Of a DNA stretch of 64,000 nucleotides, positions 55,389 through 64,000 are shown in pieces. Within the stretch, counting starts at the first letter, position 1. Every line of letters starts with the position of its first letter. The position numbers and the translations under genes are program-made. Source of the DNA: Avena insularis (Eukaryota > Streptophyta > Magnoliopsida > Poales > Poaceae); contig CM042684.1 in NCBI GenBank assembly GCA_023614405.1, forward strand, positions 531,634,682-531,698,681, read 5' to 3'. The notes below the pieces were generated by a model that was not told the DNA's origin, ran no database searches, and worked only from the letters and a program-made list of their open reading frames with translations.

Positions 55389-55674
55389 GAGGTCGTTTGG
55401 CACCTAGGTATTCATTTCATTTAGTAAAAATGAAATGAATAGATCGATTCATTTTATTTATATTATGATTCCAAAAACACTCATATGTTTGGTTGCCACT
55501 AGAATTTGCAAATGACGAGTCTAAGATAGGAATTAGGTTTTCCCATGAGGATATTTCGATGGATTTGCCAAATAAAAAGACAGCCCAATTCCGTGTCAAC
55601 CAAACAATATAGGGATGAAATTGTAAAATGAATTTCAGGATTCCAGGCCCAAATGATGGATACCAAACGACCTC
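55389..55674. mobile_element. MITE with GAGGTCGTTTGG termini
   Basis: Starts GAGGTCGTTTGGCACC and ends GGATACCAAACGACCTC, inverted repeats of about 14 bases. 286 bases, AT-rich, with internal ATTTCATTT/AAATGAAAT palindromes. Flanking trinucleotides TAA and TGA would fit a decayed Tourist/Harbinger duplication. Confidence 0.65.
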
Positions 55675-56050
55675 TGAGAGTTATTTCCTTGTCTAGTTGG
55701 AAGAGAGAGAATATGAGAGAGAAAAAAAATGGGCTCTCATGTAAGAACCAGCTCTAGCATGGGTTTCTAGGCATTTTGAGAGAGTGAAATGTGGACCATG
55801 CAATACTAAAATAGTATATTTTTATAGCTCACTATTTTACATGCTAGCTCAAAAATTAACTATAGATAACATGACACTTCATTTATAGCCAGCAGCTGAC
55901 TATACTATTATCTTTGCTCTAATGCATGTAATTATGTTTGTGAATCTAGGATAGCCACCATGAGACCGGCAAACAATCTCTCGTCTTGGGAGAGATTAGA
56001 TTTCCTCTTGCCCCCTTGTGTCCTTAAGTGTGGACACATGTGTAAGATTC
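55675..56050. other. Spacer with MITE-like AT-rich DNA
   Basis: The palindromic TATAGCCAGCAGCTGACTATA near 55884-55904 and the flanking AT-rich tract are MITE-like, but ends are not resolved. No gene. Confidence 0.35.
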
Positions 56051-56274
56051 ATAATGAAACTGGCTGCTGAATTTAGTGAAGTGTCCAGTGCACGTGGTAG
56101 TACATTGTACTGCAGATCACGCAACAGAACTAACTGTGAGACCTCCGAGAGGATCTATCGGCTTCGAGGAAGATTAGATCTCCTGTCACCACCATCGATC
56201 GTACCTGGACGTGCTTGCTTTGTTATCCTAGATTCCTAGTCCCTTGACACACTTACCATAAATCAGATTCTTAA

Positions 56275-56574
56275 GCTGGTTCTAGTGGGAGTATCATAGC
56301 TAGTATCATGTATGTCATGTTGGTAAAAAATCTAATGTGGCACAACAATTAATAAAGAAAGATATGATTAGAGTATCATAGGTATCATAGCACGTAAAAC
56401 TATAAAATCTTTATGCAAATAAATCTTGTACATAATTTTGCATTAAGATTCTACAAATTATTAAATATAGTACTAATATAATAATACCATATGATCATGC
56501 ACTATAAAGATAGTATCATATACTTGTATTATATGGATGATACTACTAGTATGATACTATCACGATAACCAGCC
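56275..56574. mobile_element. Tourist/Harbinger-like MITE
   Basis: Begins GCTGGTTCTAGTGGGAGTAT and ends TGATACTATCACGATAACCAGC, inverted repeats. Flanked by TAA on both sides (56272-56274 and 56575-56577). Unit A at 45495-45510 (TTCTTACAGTAAGAAAATTC) gives the approximately empty site. Confidence 0.75.
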
Positions 56575-56731
56575 TAAGAAAATTCTCGGGCCCAGTCCTA
56601 GGGGCCCGGGCAAGTGTTTGTTCATGCACCTCTGGTTCTGAAACGCTAGAACTGGACGTGCGAACAACTGATGGATCTGAAAATTTCGAGGTACAATATA
56701 TCTAATTATTAATCTATCAAAACTAGTATTG

Positions 56732-57276
56732 AGACTAGCCCAATGGGATATCATAGGTAGTATCATGTATGCCATGTTAGCAAAATTCTGACGTGACATG
56801 CTAATTAATGATGAAAGAGTTTGTTTTGGTACAGTATCATAGGTAGATACGATATTATAACACGTAGAACTAGAAAAGCTAATCCCTAATAAATCTTGTA
56901 CACAATTTTGCATTGAGATGTACAAAACAATAAATATACTAAGACTTGATACTATTCCCTCTGTTTGGGATTATTAGTCCTAAGAGTTTTTTTATATTGT
57001 TTAAGATTATAAGGGTCATTCTCATTTATTAGTCTCTCTCGTCCAATGCATATTATCATTTTCCTCTCACTTCTCGCATGCATGTAAAACTATTGATGTA
57101 TGCATATATTAATGAGAGAGAGTTATGTAGTGTATTGGTATTAGCAACTTGGCCCTTAGGACTAATAATCACAAACAGAGATAGTACATGATACTATGCA
57201 TTGTGAAGATGGTATCATATACTAGTGTCATATACATGATACTACTATACGATACTTCCTATTGTGACTAGTCTTA
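56732..57276. mobile_element. Related MITE containing a nested second MITE
   Basis: The outer ends GACTAGCCCAATGGGATATCAT and ATACTTCCTATTGTGACTAGTC are inverted and of the same family as the element at 56275. Inside, 56957-57184 begins TTCCCTCTGTTTGGGATTAT and ends ATAATCACAAACAGAGATAG, a separate inverted-repeat element. Both are non-coding. Confidence 0.6.
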
Positions 57277-57669
57277 GGACTAACGGAAATGCTGGACTTA
57301 CTGAAAGATTGATACAGACGGAATCTACGGGCTGACATGGAGGAGGGTGGTTGGTCTGGATTTTTTTTCTTTGCTGAAATTTCGGAGCAACGTACTGATC
57401 GTGCTGCCTTTCCCGGTGCCACATAGGATGTCCATAAGATCTTTTTGTAATTTTGTCCGTAAATATAGCATTATTATAGGACTAATAATTCTAAACAAAT
57501 GTAGTTTTGCCAACAAGTCGCAGCCGCCGTGTTCACCGGAAGCTGCATGGAATCAGAGGCGCAGTTAACGGTACGCCAAATGGCAGATGACTCGAAACCC
57601 GTGGCGCTTCTGTCTGCTTCATCACATCTGGACACCGCATGTATTTCGGGTATTACCAGCAGGTGGTTA

Positions 57670-57798
57670 TTTAAATCCATCTGACCCATATTAGTTGACT
57701 CGAAATTGTCTAGATTCGAATGTATCTAGACATGTTTTAGTATTAGATACATCTGAATCTAAATAAATCCTAGTCAACTAATATGGGTCGGAGGGAGT
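57670..57798. mobile_element. Stowaway-like MITE
   Basis: Starts near ATCTGACCCATATTAGTTGA and ends TCAACTAATATGGGTCGGAG-GGAG, inverted. The interior (TCTAGATTCGAATGTATCTA) is similar to the MITE at 44892-45015. The left TIR is slightly decayed. Confidence 0.7.
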
Positions 57799-57810
57799 AC
57801 ATTTTTCCCG

Positions 57811-58269
57811 ATTTTTTTATAAATATGACCCTCTGCAATTCGTCATCGCCAAAAATACCCCCCTCGCGTCACAAAAGCCAAAAATGCCCTAGCGGGAGGC
57901 TGAAAAGGCGACACGTGTCACCTCCCGCCACGGGGGTGGGGGCATGTTCCTCCCGCCACAGGGGGTGGCGGGATGTTCCTTCTGCCTTTGGCGGTGGCGG
58001 AATGATGCCGTGGGGACCATCAGCGCGCGCGCGAAGTCGAACCTCCCGCCAACGCCAAGTCGAACCTCCCCGCTGGCCCGGCCGTGGGGCCCACAACATC
58101 CCGCCACCCCCTGTGGCGGGAGGAACATAAGAACATCCCACCCCCCTCCGTGGCGGGAGGTGACACGTGTCGCCTTTTCAGTCTCCCGCCAGGGTATTTT
58201 TGGCTTTTGCGGCGCGAGAGGGTATTTTTGGCGATGACGAATGTAGAGGGTCATATTTGTAAAAAAATC
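57811..58269. mobile_element. Long foldback element (MULE-like MITE)
   Basis: Two arms of about 128 bases (57811-57938 and 58142-58269) are nearly perfect inverted complements, from ATTTTTTTATAAATATGACC to CACCTCCCGCCACGG. The central 200 bases also fold (TTCCTCCCGCCACAGGGGGT against CACCCCCTGTGGCGGGAGGA). The flanks CATTTTTCCCG and CCATTTTTTTCCCC may be a 9-11-bp target duplication as made by Mutator-type elements. The minus- and plus-strand frames inside (up to 166 codons) are products of the palindrome, not genes. Confidence 0.75.
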
Positions 58270-58510
58270 CATTTTTTTCCCCTGGGGTTCATGGCAGAGC
58301 CATGGCACTGTTCGGTAACGGTAGATCATCATCGTCACGTACTGCACGCTCCGACGAGCTTGTGCAGAGGAGGAATGCGGACTTGCCATCGGTAAATGGG
58401 AACGGAAATGCTTTTACCAGCCTACATCTAGTATCGCAATGATCTCGGCTGCAGCTTATCATTACCTAGTCTGAAGCTTGACTGATTAGGGGAGAGTGTT
58501 GGTACCGAAA

Positions 58511-58809
58511 CATTGGTTCATCCAAAAACCAAGACTAGTAGTAGTACTAGTCAAATGCCAAAGGATGTACATATACATAGTAGTACAAAGCAAGCACCGC
58601 TCCTGTCAAAAAGTATATAGACATACAAAGAAAGCACACACAAAATAAAAACCCACGACACGAATGTAGTGTGAGAAATGAGGAGCAAAAGAACACCAAA
58701 AGACGCAGCTATGTCGACAATCCACGACTTCCACGTGAGGGATGGTGATTGACTGATTGGGGGTAAAAGAAAGCCTAAAAAGAGCTAGCTCCTTTCCCAC
58801 GCTAGTTCC
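58511..58809. other. Spacer before the copia-type element
   Basis: No gene. A 64-codon minus-strand frame (58606-58800) has no motif. The end CTAGTTCC provides the target GTTCC for the insertion at 58810. Confidence 0.4.
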
Positions 58810-60408
58810 TGTTAGAATACAGATACATACATATATGAGATAGACTAGAACTCTAAGATCATCTTGTACTCTAAGTCTACCTACACCTTGTAACTCTATA
58901 TATACTCCCCACGAGGGTCAAATCAATACACCAAAATATTCAAGGATTCATTATCTTCCATATGATATCAGAGCGGTTAGCCTCACGGCGCCGATCCTAA
59001 GTTCTTCCACCACTTCCGCCACGCGCCGTTCCCGGGGAGATTACTCCTCAGGGGCGCGGCACCCGGTCTAGATCAAAGATCTGATCGGTTCTTTAGAGTA
59101 GATTAGATCCAAAATTCAAAATTTCTTCAATTCATAGATTACATCGCCAAGCACACCAGATCATGCAGATGCGGTCATTGGACTACTGCACCGTGACACC
59201 AGATCCTGCGCCGACAACTCTGGAAACGCGGCCGCGCGGAGCGATCTGTGCTGCACCAACCGGAACTACACTGAGCCAGAACAACAACATCAAGCTGTAC
59301 GACTACATCAAGATCTTCGTCGAGCACATCCACATCATCCACACGCCAGGCCTGTGTAGGACACGACTTCGACGGCTTCTCACGTGCAGGACGGTATCGA
59401 CACCATCGTCGCTACAAGGGACGCCTCAAGCGACGCTCTACGTCATGCCTACTGCGACATCGCCGACAATATCATCGCCAAGGTCTACATCAACGTGGTC
59501 TTCATCAACATCTTCGTCAACACACACCGCCGTCGCCGCTACATCGTCCACACGATAGACATACAACTACGACGCCCTCTGACAGTACACGTACTGCAAG
59601 ACACGACGACGGCATGGCCGCGTCCACGACCCCGACGACGGCATCAACCGCGTCCACGACACCGACGACTGCATCAACAAACCGGCATCACAATTAGTGA
59701 TGCCCCTACGACCGCGCATGCGGTTCTGGCAAAACCGTGTGTGCTTGGTGGATTTCTCCGGTCCTGACAAAATCGGTGGTCTCACTTATGACTGTGTCCA
59801 AGAGACGCCCCGACGGTACCTCCATAAGGTGCAAAACGTCCACAACCGCAGCTCTGTCAATAACAACAACAACAACAATAGCAAAACGCGCAATTTTTTG
59901 CGCCTCCGACAATGGCGGCCACATAACATACGACGACTACGACATCGACCACACCCACCTCAACCACGGCTACATCACGATCGGCTACCCTCGACATCGA
60001 CATCAAGAACAACGTTTACAGCAACTCAAGAACTCCAGTCAACAGCGTCCGCGTCGTCACTTGCGTCCACGCCACTCCCGCTGTGACTGCGGGAGGAAAG
60101 AAAGGCACCAGAAGGGGACGCAGTCACCGCCCCTAGGTGCCAGCCATGATCATGTCCACCCAGGTGATGATGACAAGGAGGTGAAGACGACGGAAGCGCA
60201 AGACATCAAATCCAGTCACAGCGTCCGCTTCACTCCCGCTACGACTGAGGGGATGTTAGAATACAGATACATATATGTATATGAGATAGACTAGGACTCT
60301 AAGATCATCTTGTACTCCAAGTCTACCTACTCCTTGTAACTCTATATATACTTTCCACGAGGATCAAATCAATACACCAAAATATTCAGGGATTCATTAT
60401 TTTCCACA
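58810..60408 (+). mobile_element. Small non-autonomous copia-type (TRIM/LARD-like) element
   Basis: LTRs 58810-58962 and 60254-60408 (about 153-155 bases) begin TGTTAGAATACAGATAC and end TTCCATA/TTCCACA. PBS TGATATCAGAGC at 58963-58974. Polypurine tract GACTGAGGGGA at 60243-60253. A perfect 5-bp target duplication GTTCC lies at 58805-58809 and 60409-60413. The interior of about 1.3 kb is CGAC/ACGAC-rich with a second purine-rich copy CTGTGACTGCGGGAGGAAAG near 60081. It has no gag or pol domain; the several frames of 97-185 codons are repeat-like. It must be mobilised in trans. Confidence 0.9.
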
Positions 60409-60617
60409 GTTCCAACTAACAAAATTCCTTAAACTAAAACATACAACACCCATAAACAAGGACTAATTAGAGATCTCCGGAGCTTAACCACCGCGTGTCC
60501 CTGTCACACTCATGAATTGGTTGAACTTGTTTACAATTCTTCCTCTGCTTCCTTCTTTAATGAAGTTTAGCAGAAGCTTCCACGTTGGACCTCCGATCAG
60601 AGGCCACAATGGGCGAG

Positions 60618-61427
60618 CTATGCAGCTTCACATTTCCCCGGACCACTCCTCGACCGTAGCAGCGGCTCTGACGTGGAAGCCCGGTGGAGCGACTCCTTGC
60701 AGTGCACGATGGCGCCGGCGATGCTCTCCTGCTTCTCTGTAACCGAGTCGTCACCGCACGCCGTCACCGAACTAGGCCTAGGCGTCGGCGACGAGGCCGA
60801 CCGGCACTTGCGCAAGCTACGGAGCCCTCTGGCCTCGACGGCGCGGGGACTCGCAGCCGTGCGGAGCCGGCGCGAGATCTTGGCAAGGCACCTCCGGATG
60901 ACGTCCCGGGACGGCGCCCGCCTGCATGCCTGTTCCGTGGCGTGATGCTCGTCGTTTTCCGTCGCAAGGGCCGGTGACTTCATGAACAGCCGGAGCGACC
61001 GCGCGCTGCTGAAGCTGCGTCGGCCGCTGGAGCTCCGTGCGAAACTTGGCCGGGAGCCGTAGAGCGGCGCAGCCTTCCGAGCCCTGAAGCTGAGCGTGCG
61101 CAGGCTGCCGATGCCGCGCTTATGGGCGCAGTGCTCTGGCGACTGTAAGCTGTTGGCTCCGGATGGCGGCTCCGAGGCACGAAACTTGAGGGGCGAGGCA
61201 GAGCTGCTTCGCTGCAGGGAGATGATGAAGTCGAGCTCCGTGCGCTCGTCGTCGGTGTCGGAGTCGGAGAATGAGAGGCTGCCGGAGCTAGAGGACGAGG
61301 CGCGGACAGAGCTGGAGGAGAGGTCGAGGTCGAAAAAGCCCCCCTCGTCGCACAGGCGCTCGGTAACCGGCGAAGCCATGATTGCCGACGCGGCGCGGCG
61401 CGCTGCTAGAAGCCGGAGGATCTGCAT
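60618..61427 (-). CDS. Membrane-associated kinase regulator (MAKR/BKI1)-like protein, copy D
   Basis: 270 codons, single exon. The start MQILRLLAARRAA (61427) is chosen over an in-frame ATG at 61496 because it matches both paralogues. Features: GGFFDLDLSSSSVR near residue 29, Ser-rich acidic stretch SFSDSDTDDERTELDFIISL, SSSASPLKFRASEPP, KRGIGSLRTLSFRARKAAPL (basic, possible membrane-binding surface), RDVIRRCLAKISRRLRT, and QESIAGAIVHCKESL near the C-terminus, the motif that in the MAKR/BKI1 family contacts receptor kinases. The full length is preserved, so this is the best candidate for a working member of the array. It is separated from copy C by about 5.5 kb of insertions. Confidence 0.7.
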   Translation of the reverse strand: MQILRLLAARRAASAIMASPVTERLCDEGGFFDLDLSSSSVRASSSSSGSLSFSDSDTDDERTELDFIISLQRSSSASPLKFRASEPPSGANSLQSPEHCAHKRGIGSLRTLSFRARKAAPLYGSRPSFARSSSGRRSFSSARSLRLFMKSPALATENDEHHATEQACRRAPSRDVIRRCLAKISRRLRTAASPRAVEARGLRSLRKCRSASSPTPRPSSVTACGDDSVTEKQESIAGAIVHCKESLHRASTSEPLLRSRSGPGKCEAA

Positions 61428-61740
61428 TTGAGGGGAGGCTGGGCGAGAGCGTTGTGCTGTGACGGCGACGCGGATGTGTGGGCGGTGCCAGGCCAACAGG
61501 ATGCATGGTGGCTTTTAAACTGGTTTGCGGGGCGCGATGGGAATGGGAAGCACTGACGGGAAACAGAGGCGCCGTTGGTGTCGATGTAGCGGCTGCCGGG
61601 TGCGTGCGGTGCGAGGCAAATGTTTTGGCGGTGGGGGGATTGAATTGATTGAATTCTTGGTGGGCGTTTTGTGGAGTGGGTGGTGTGGCCGGTATGCACG
61701 GTTCTCACTGTCCCTGTGCAGCTTAAGGATCGTACGTACC
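61428..61740 (-). promoter_or_regulatory. Upstream region of MAKR-like copy D
   Basis: Shares blocks with 55103-55388 and 48345-48545 (TTTTAAACTGGTTTGCGGGG, CACTGACGGGAAACAGAG, GCGTGCGGTGCGAGGCAAAT). Retained promoter sequence is expected for a local duplicate. The exact core promoter is not assigned. Confidence 0.45.
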
Positions 61741-61744
61741 CTTT

Positions 61745-63045
61745 CTGTAAGGAGCGTATATTTAGATATCAGTTACATCCGGTCTCTACAAAACGCAATA
61801 CCTAATGGCACAGATACACAGCCAAATAAAAACTATAAAATAAAAGCCCCGCTACGGTATTCTAGCTCTGGCAGCAACAATACATCCACCACCAAGACAA
61901 CATCTGAATTCCAGGTTCTTCGAAAGCAACGTCTCCAAGAAGGTAACAGTGCGCACACACCATCGTCGTTCGATCAAAACATGTTAGGTTTTAACCCTGA
62001 AGATAGTCCACGCTCTCAAAATAATGTCTTCAACAAGGTCATTGCCAGACACAACTAATTAAGGGTAGACCTTGGATTTTCACTCTGAAAGGTAAGACTC
62101 TAAACTTCACATGTGCTGTCGCCCCCACTATTATACTGCTACTGCGAAACCAAAACAACAGGCAAGTCCCTCAACAGCACAGAGACCCGAACCTCCATTG
62201 CCAATCCTCCAATCCGGCCTTTATGATATTCTCCACCTCTGATTTCACCATTAAACAGAATGTGCTGGTAACACATAACAGAGATTCGCGCCGCTCCCTC
62301 CAGAACCAAATGGTCGGAATAAAAGCATGGGTGCGCACGACCGAATACCACCCGATCCAGCAAACTCTAGGCATAATGTGCACTGTTACATTCGCTGGCG
62401 GAGCCTTCTAGAACTCAACACTCTGGCCAGATCAAGAAGGAATGGGCCTCAGGAAGGTCTCCATCTCCGCACAAGAGGAACCCTAGAACAACCACCTTTA
62501 TTGATAAGCGCACCAGCAGTCCCGACGCCACCGGTCCGCAGTCGAGGAGGAGGCTCAACAACCAAAAGCCAAACAACGAACGTCTGGCCGTCGGACATGG
62601 AGCAGATCTAGGCAGCTGCACGACCCGGTCGCACTGCCGCCAACATGGCCGCTAGCAGCGAGGTCAGCGCCGTCCCGAGATCCCGATGCCAATTCGCCAT
62701 GCCTCGTGGCCAGCCCGGAACGGATCCAGATCCATGCCCCGTGTAGGCGTCGCCGGCACTCGATGCCGCGCCTGGCCGCCAGCGCCCGCCATGGCTCCGC
62801 CGCCTCGCTCCCTCCTCAGCCTCGAGCGCACGCACTTGGTGTCGCCCCCGCGCCCCCGCGCCCCCAAACCAGCCGCCCTCCGCGCGTAGGGCAGGCCGCC
62901 GGGGAATCGCCTCACCTCCCGCCCATCTTAGACGACTGGGCGCCGTCACCACAGTCGGGATCGGCGGCGACGACGGGACAGCCCACCGTTGAGTCGGCGA
63001 CGGCTAGGATTTGGGGGTCCTCCGGAGCCGCACGTACCTTGTGAT
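61745..63045 (-). mobile_element. LINE 3' region, minus strand
   Basis: On the minus strand it ends GTAACTGATATCTAAATATA-CGCTCCTTACAG, like the LINE end near 30150-30190 on the plus strand. Flanks CGTACGTACCC (61730-61740) and CGCACGTACCTT (63028-63039) may be remnants of a target duplication. The GC-rich part 62600-62960 gives frames of up to 114 codons without domains. Confidence 0.5.
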
Positions 63046-63359
63046 GGTTAATGGTTACCTTGTGATGGTTAGTGGTTAGCATTGTACACCGGTGGATGGA
63101 TTTAGTATTTCGGCAACAACGACTCACCGTGGCACAGCACAGTTAGGCTCTCGTGTGCCTAGGTCTAGCTGATCATGATGCGTTGTCGCACGTATCCGCG
63201 AGAATATTTTTTTGAGATTGACGGGGGATCCAGTCCCCACACGCTTGTGTATTCAACTCTCAGAGGAGTGAAGGAGATAGGTATTACATGTCAGATTACA
63301 TTGTTACAAGCTGTGGCAATTCTAGATCGCGCATAAGAAATACAGTAGCAACTAAGCAA
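63046..63359. other. Spacer with short direct repeat
   Basis: ACCTTGTGATGGTTA occurs twice (63037 and 63057). No gene is recognised. Confidence 0.4.
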
Positions 63360-64000
63360 TCCCTCCTGGGTCACCCGCGCGAGGGTGACTCCGGAGGCGC
63401 GTCCCCTAACCCTAAAAGTCTTCCTTCGACGGTCCACTCCGGCCGCTGCCGCCGCGGCGCCGGCAGTGGCAGGCCGGCACCTTTCGAGCGCCCTGACGAG
63501 CTCCCTTCGCGCGGGGAGGTCGTGACCAGGGCGACGCGAACGGTGGTTGGCCTATAGGTCGGTGGCATTCACCGGTGCGGGAGGCTCACTGACCCGCGAC
63601 TGGGAGGCGTGGAGGAGATCATTTCGGGCGTGGATGTCGGCCGGTGGCAGTGGCACGATGCCCTAGTGGCGGCGTTGTTCCTCATGGTGTTGTGGCACGG
63701 CTGCAGGCCGGTGGCGGTGGCGCGGTTGCCCTAGTAGCGGCTCTGTCCCTCATGGTGTTGCGACGCGGCTGTTGGTTCGTGGCGGCGGTGTAGTTGCCCT
63801 AGGCGGCGGCGTTGCTAGTCTTGGTGTTGCGCTCTCGAGCCCAATCTGCCCGTTCCTTTCGTCGGGAGCCAACCCTTGATGTCGGGACTGTCGGATTGGC
63901 ATGAATAAAAGGTGCTGGTCCTAGCGTTCCTCATGCGCGGTCTGGAGAGGCGTGTCCCGGAAGGCGCCGCCGACGAACTCCCATGGGCATCCCATGCCAG
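63360..64000 (+). mobile_element. LINE-like UTR sequence running off the window
   Basis: GC-rich tract with TCACCCGCGCGAGGGTGACT near 63370 and a GGCGGCGNNGTTGC-type motif repeated at about 63660-63830. The final part, CGACGAACTCCCATGGGCAT, resembles 29512-29530 in the LINE at 28628-30201. Only short frames. The right end is outside. Confidence 0.4.

Larger units (their letters stand above)
56051..58510 (+). repeat. Blocks T1-T3, unit C, expanded by nested insertions
   Basis: T1 at about 56055-56265, a short shared segment AAAATTCTCGGGC (56579), T2 at about 57505-57660 and T3 at about 58278-58510. The intervals are filled by MITEs and the foldback element listed separately. Comparison with unit A (45260-46040) shows where each insertion occurred. 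Confidence 0.65.

Noticed and set aside
57869..58395. Several frames of 90-166 codons in the 58-kb region
   Set aside because: Produced by the long inverted repeat; not conserved coding sequence.
59163..60294. Frames of up to 185 codons in the small copia-type element
   Set aside because: CGAC/CAACAAC-rich low-complexity sequence with overlapping frames; no gag or pol motif.
1..64000. CRISPR arrays, bacterial operons, integrons or organellar DNA
   Set aside because: No evenly spaced short direct repeats with unique spacers and no prokaryotic gene organisation; all coherent features are of a plant nuclear genome.

Overview
This is nuclear DNA from a grass, most probably a pooid (wheat, barley, rye, oat, ryegrass or a close relative). 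The reasons are the dense nesting of LTR retrotransposons, CACTA elements, LINE 3' ends and Stowaway/Tourist-type MITEs, a single-exon plant NLR gene, and plant-specific MAKR/BKI1-like genes. I see no bacterial, organellar or viral genes. Species and chromosome cannot be fixed from the sequence alone.

Layout. 1-2820: 5' part of a Ty3/gypsy (Athila-like) element on the minus strand (gag-like ORF, PBS, LTR). 2821-3685 and 23664-24124: two halves of a small copia-type element with a short LTR, split by a CACTA transposon of about 20 kb (3686-23663, 3-bp target duplication CGT). The CACTA element carries a decayed tnpD-like transposase (ORF1), a decayed second gene with a C-terminal region resembling Ulp1-like proteases (ORF2), a small intact ORF joining an RNase H1 N-terminal-type hybrid-binding domain to a membrane tail, an antisense fragment of a cytosolic HSP70 gene, and a hairpin module repeated in front of both large ORFs. 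ORF2 is cut by a 9.5-kb Maximus/SIRE-like copia element (12721-22220, target duplication CTTAG).

24125-38765 is gene-poor. It holds LINE 3' ends, SINE-like sequences, Stowaway-type MITEs, a non-autonomous CACTA element with a 5S-rRNA-like tract (33965-35309), and a PIF/Harbinger-like element (36602-37835). The clearest intact host gene is a CC-NB-ARC-LRR disease-resistance gene at 38766-41513 (+), with MHG in place of the usual MHD motif. 41514-45250 is again without recognisable genes.

45250-61740 is an old tandem duplication array. A MAKR/BKI1-like regulator gene on the minus strand is present as two open copies (54317-55102 and 60618-61427), one clear pseudogene (about 51960-52523) and one slot where only the upstream region remains (about 48345-48545). 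Each unit also carries shared non-coding blocks, now broken up by LINEs, MITEs, a long foldback element and a 1.6-kb copia-type element with target duplication GTTCC. The window ends in LINE-derived sequence.

How the genes relate: the transposon genes belong to their own elements and are mostly dead. The host genes are a candidate immune receptor and a small family of candidate receptor-kinase inhibitors at the plasma membrane. Nothing in the sequence links the two.
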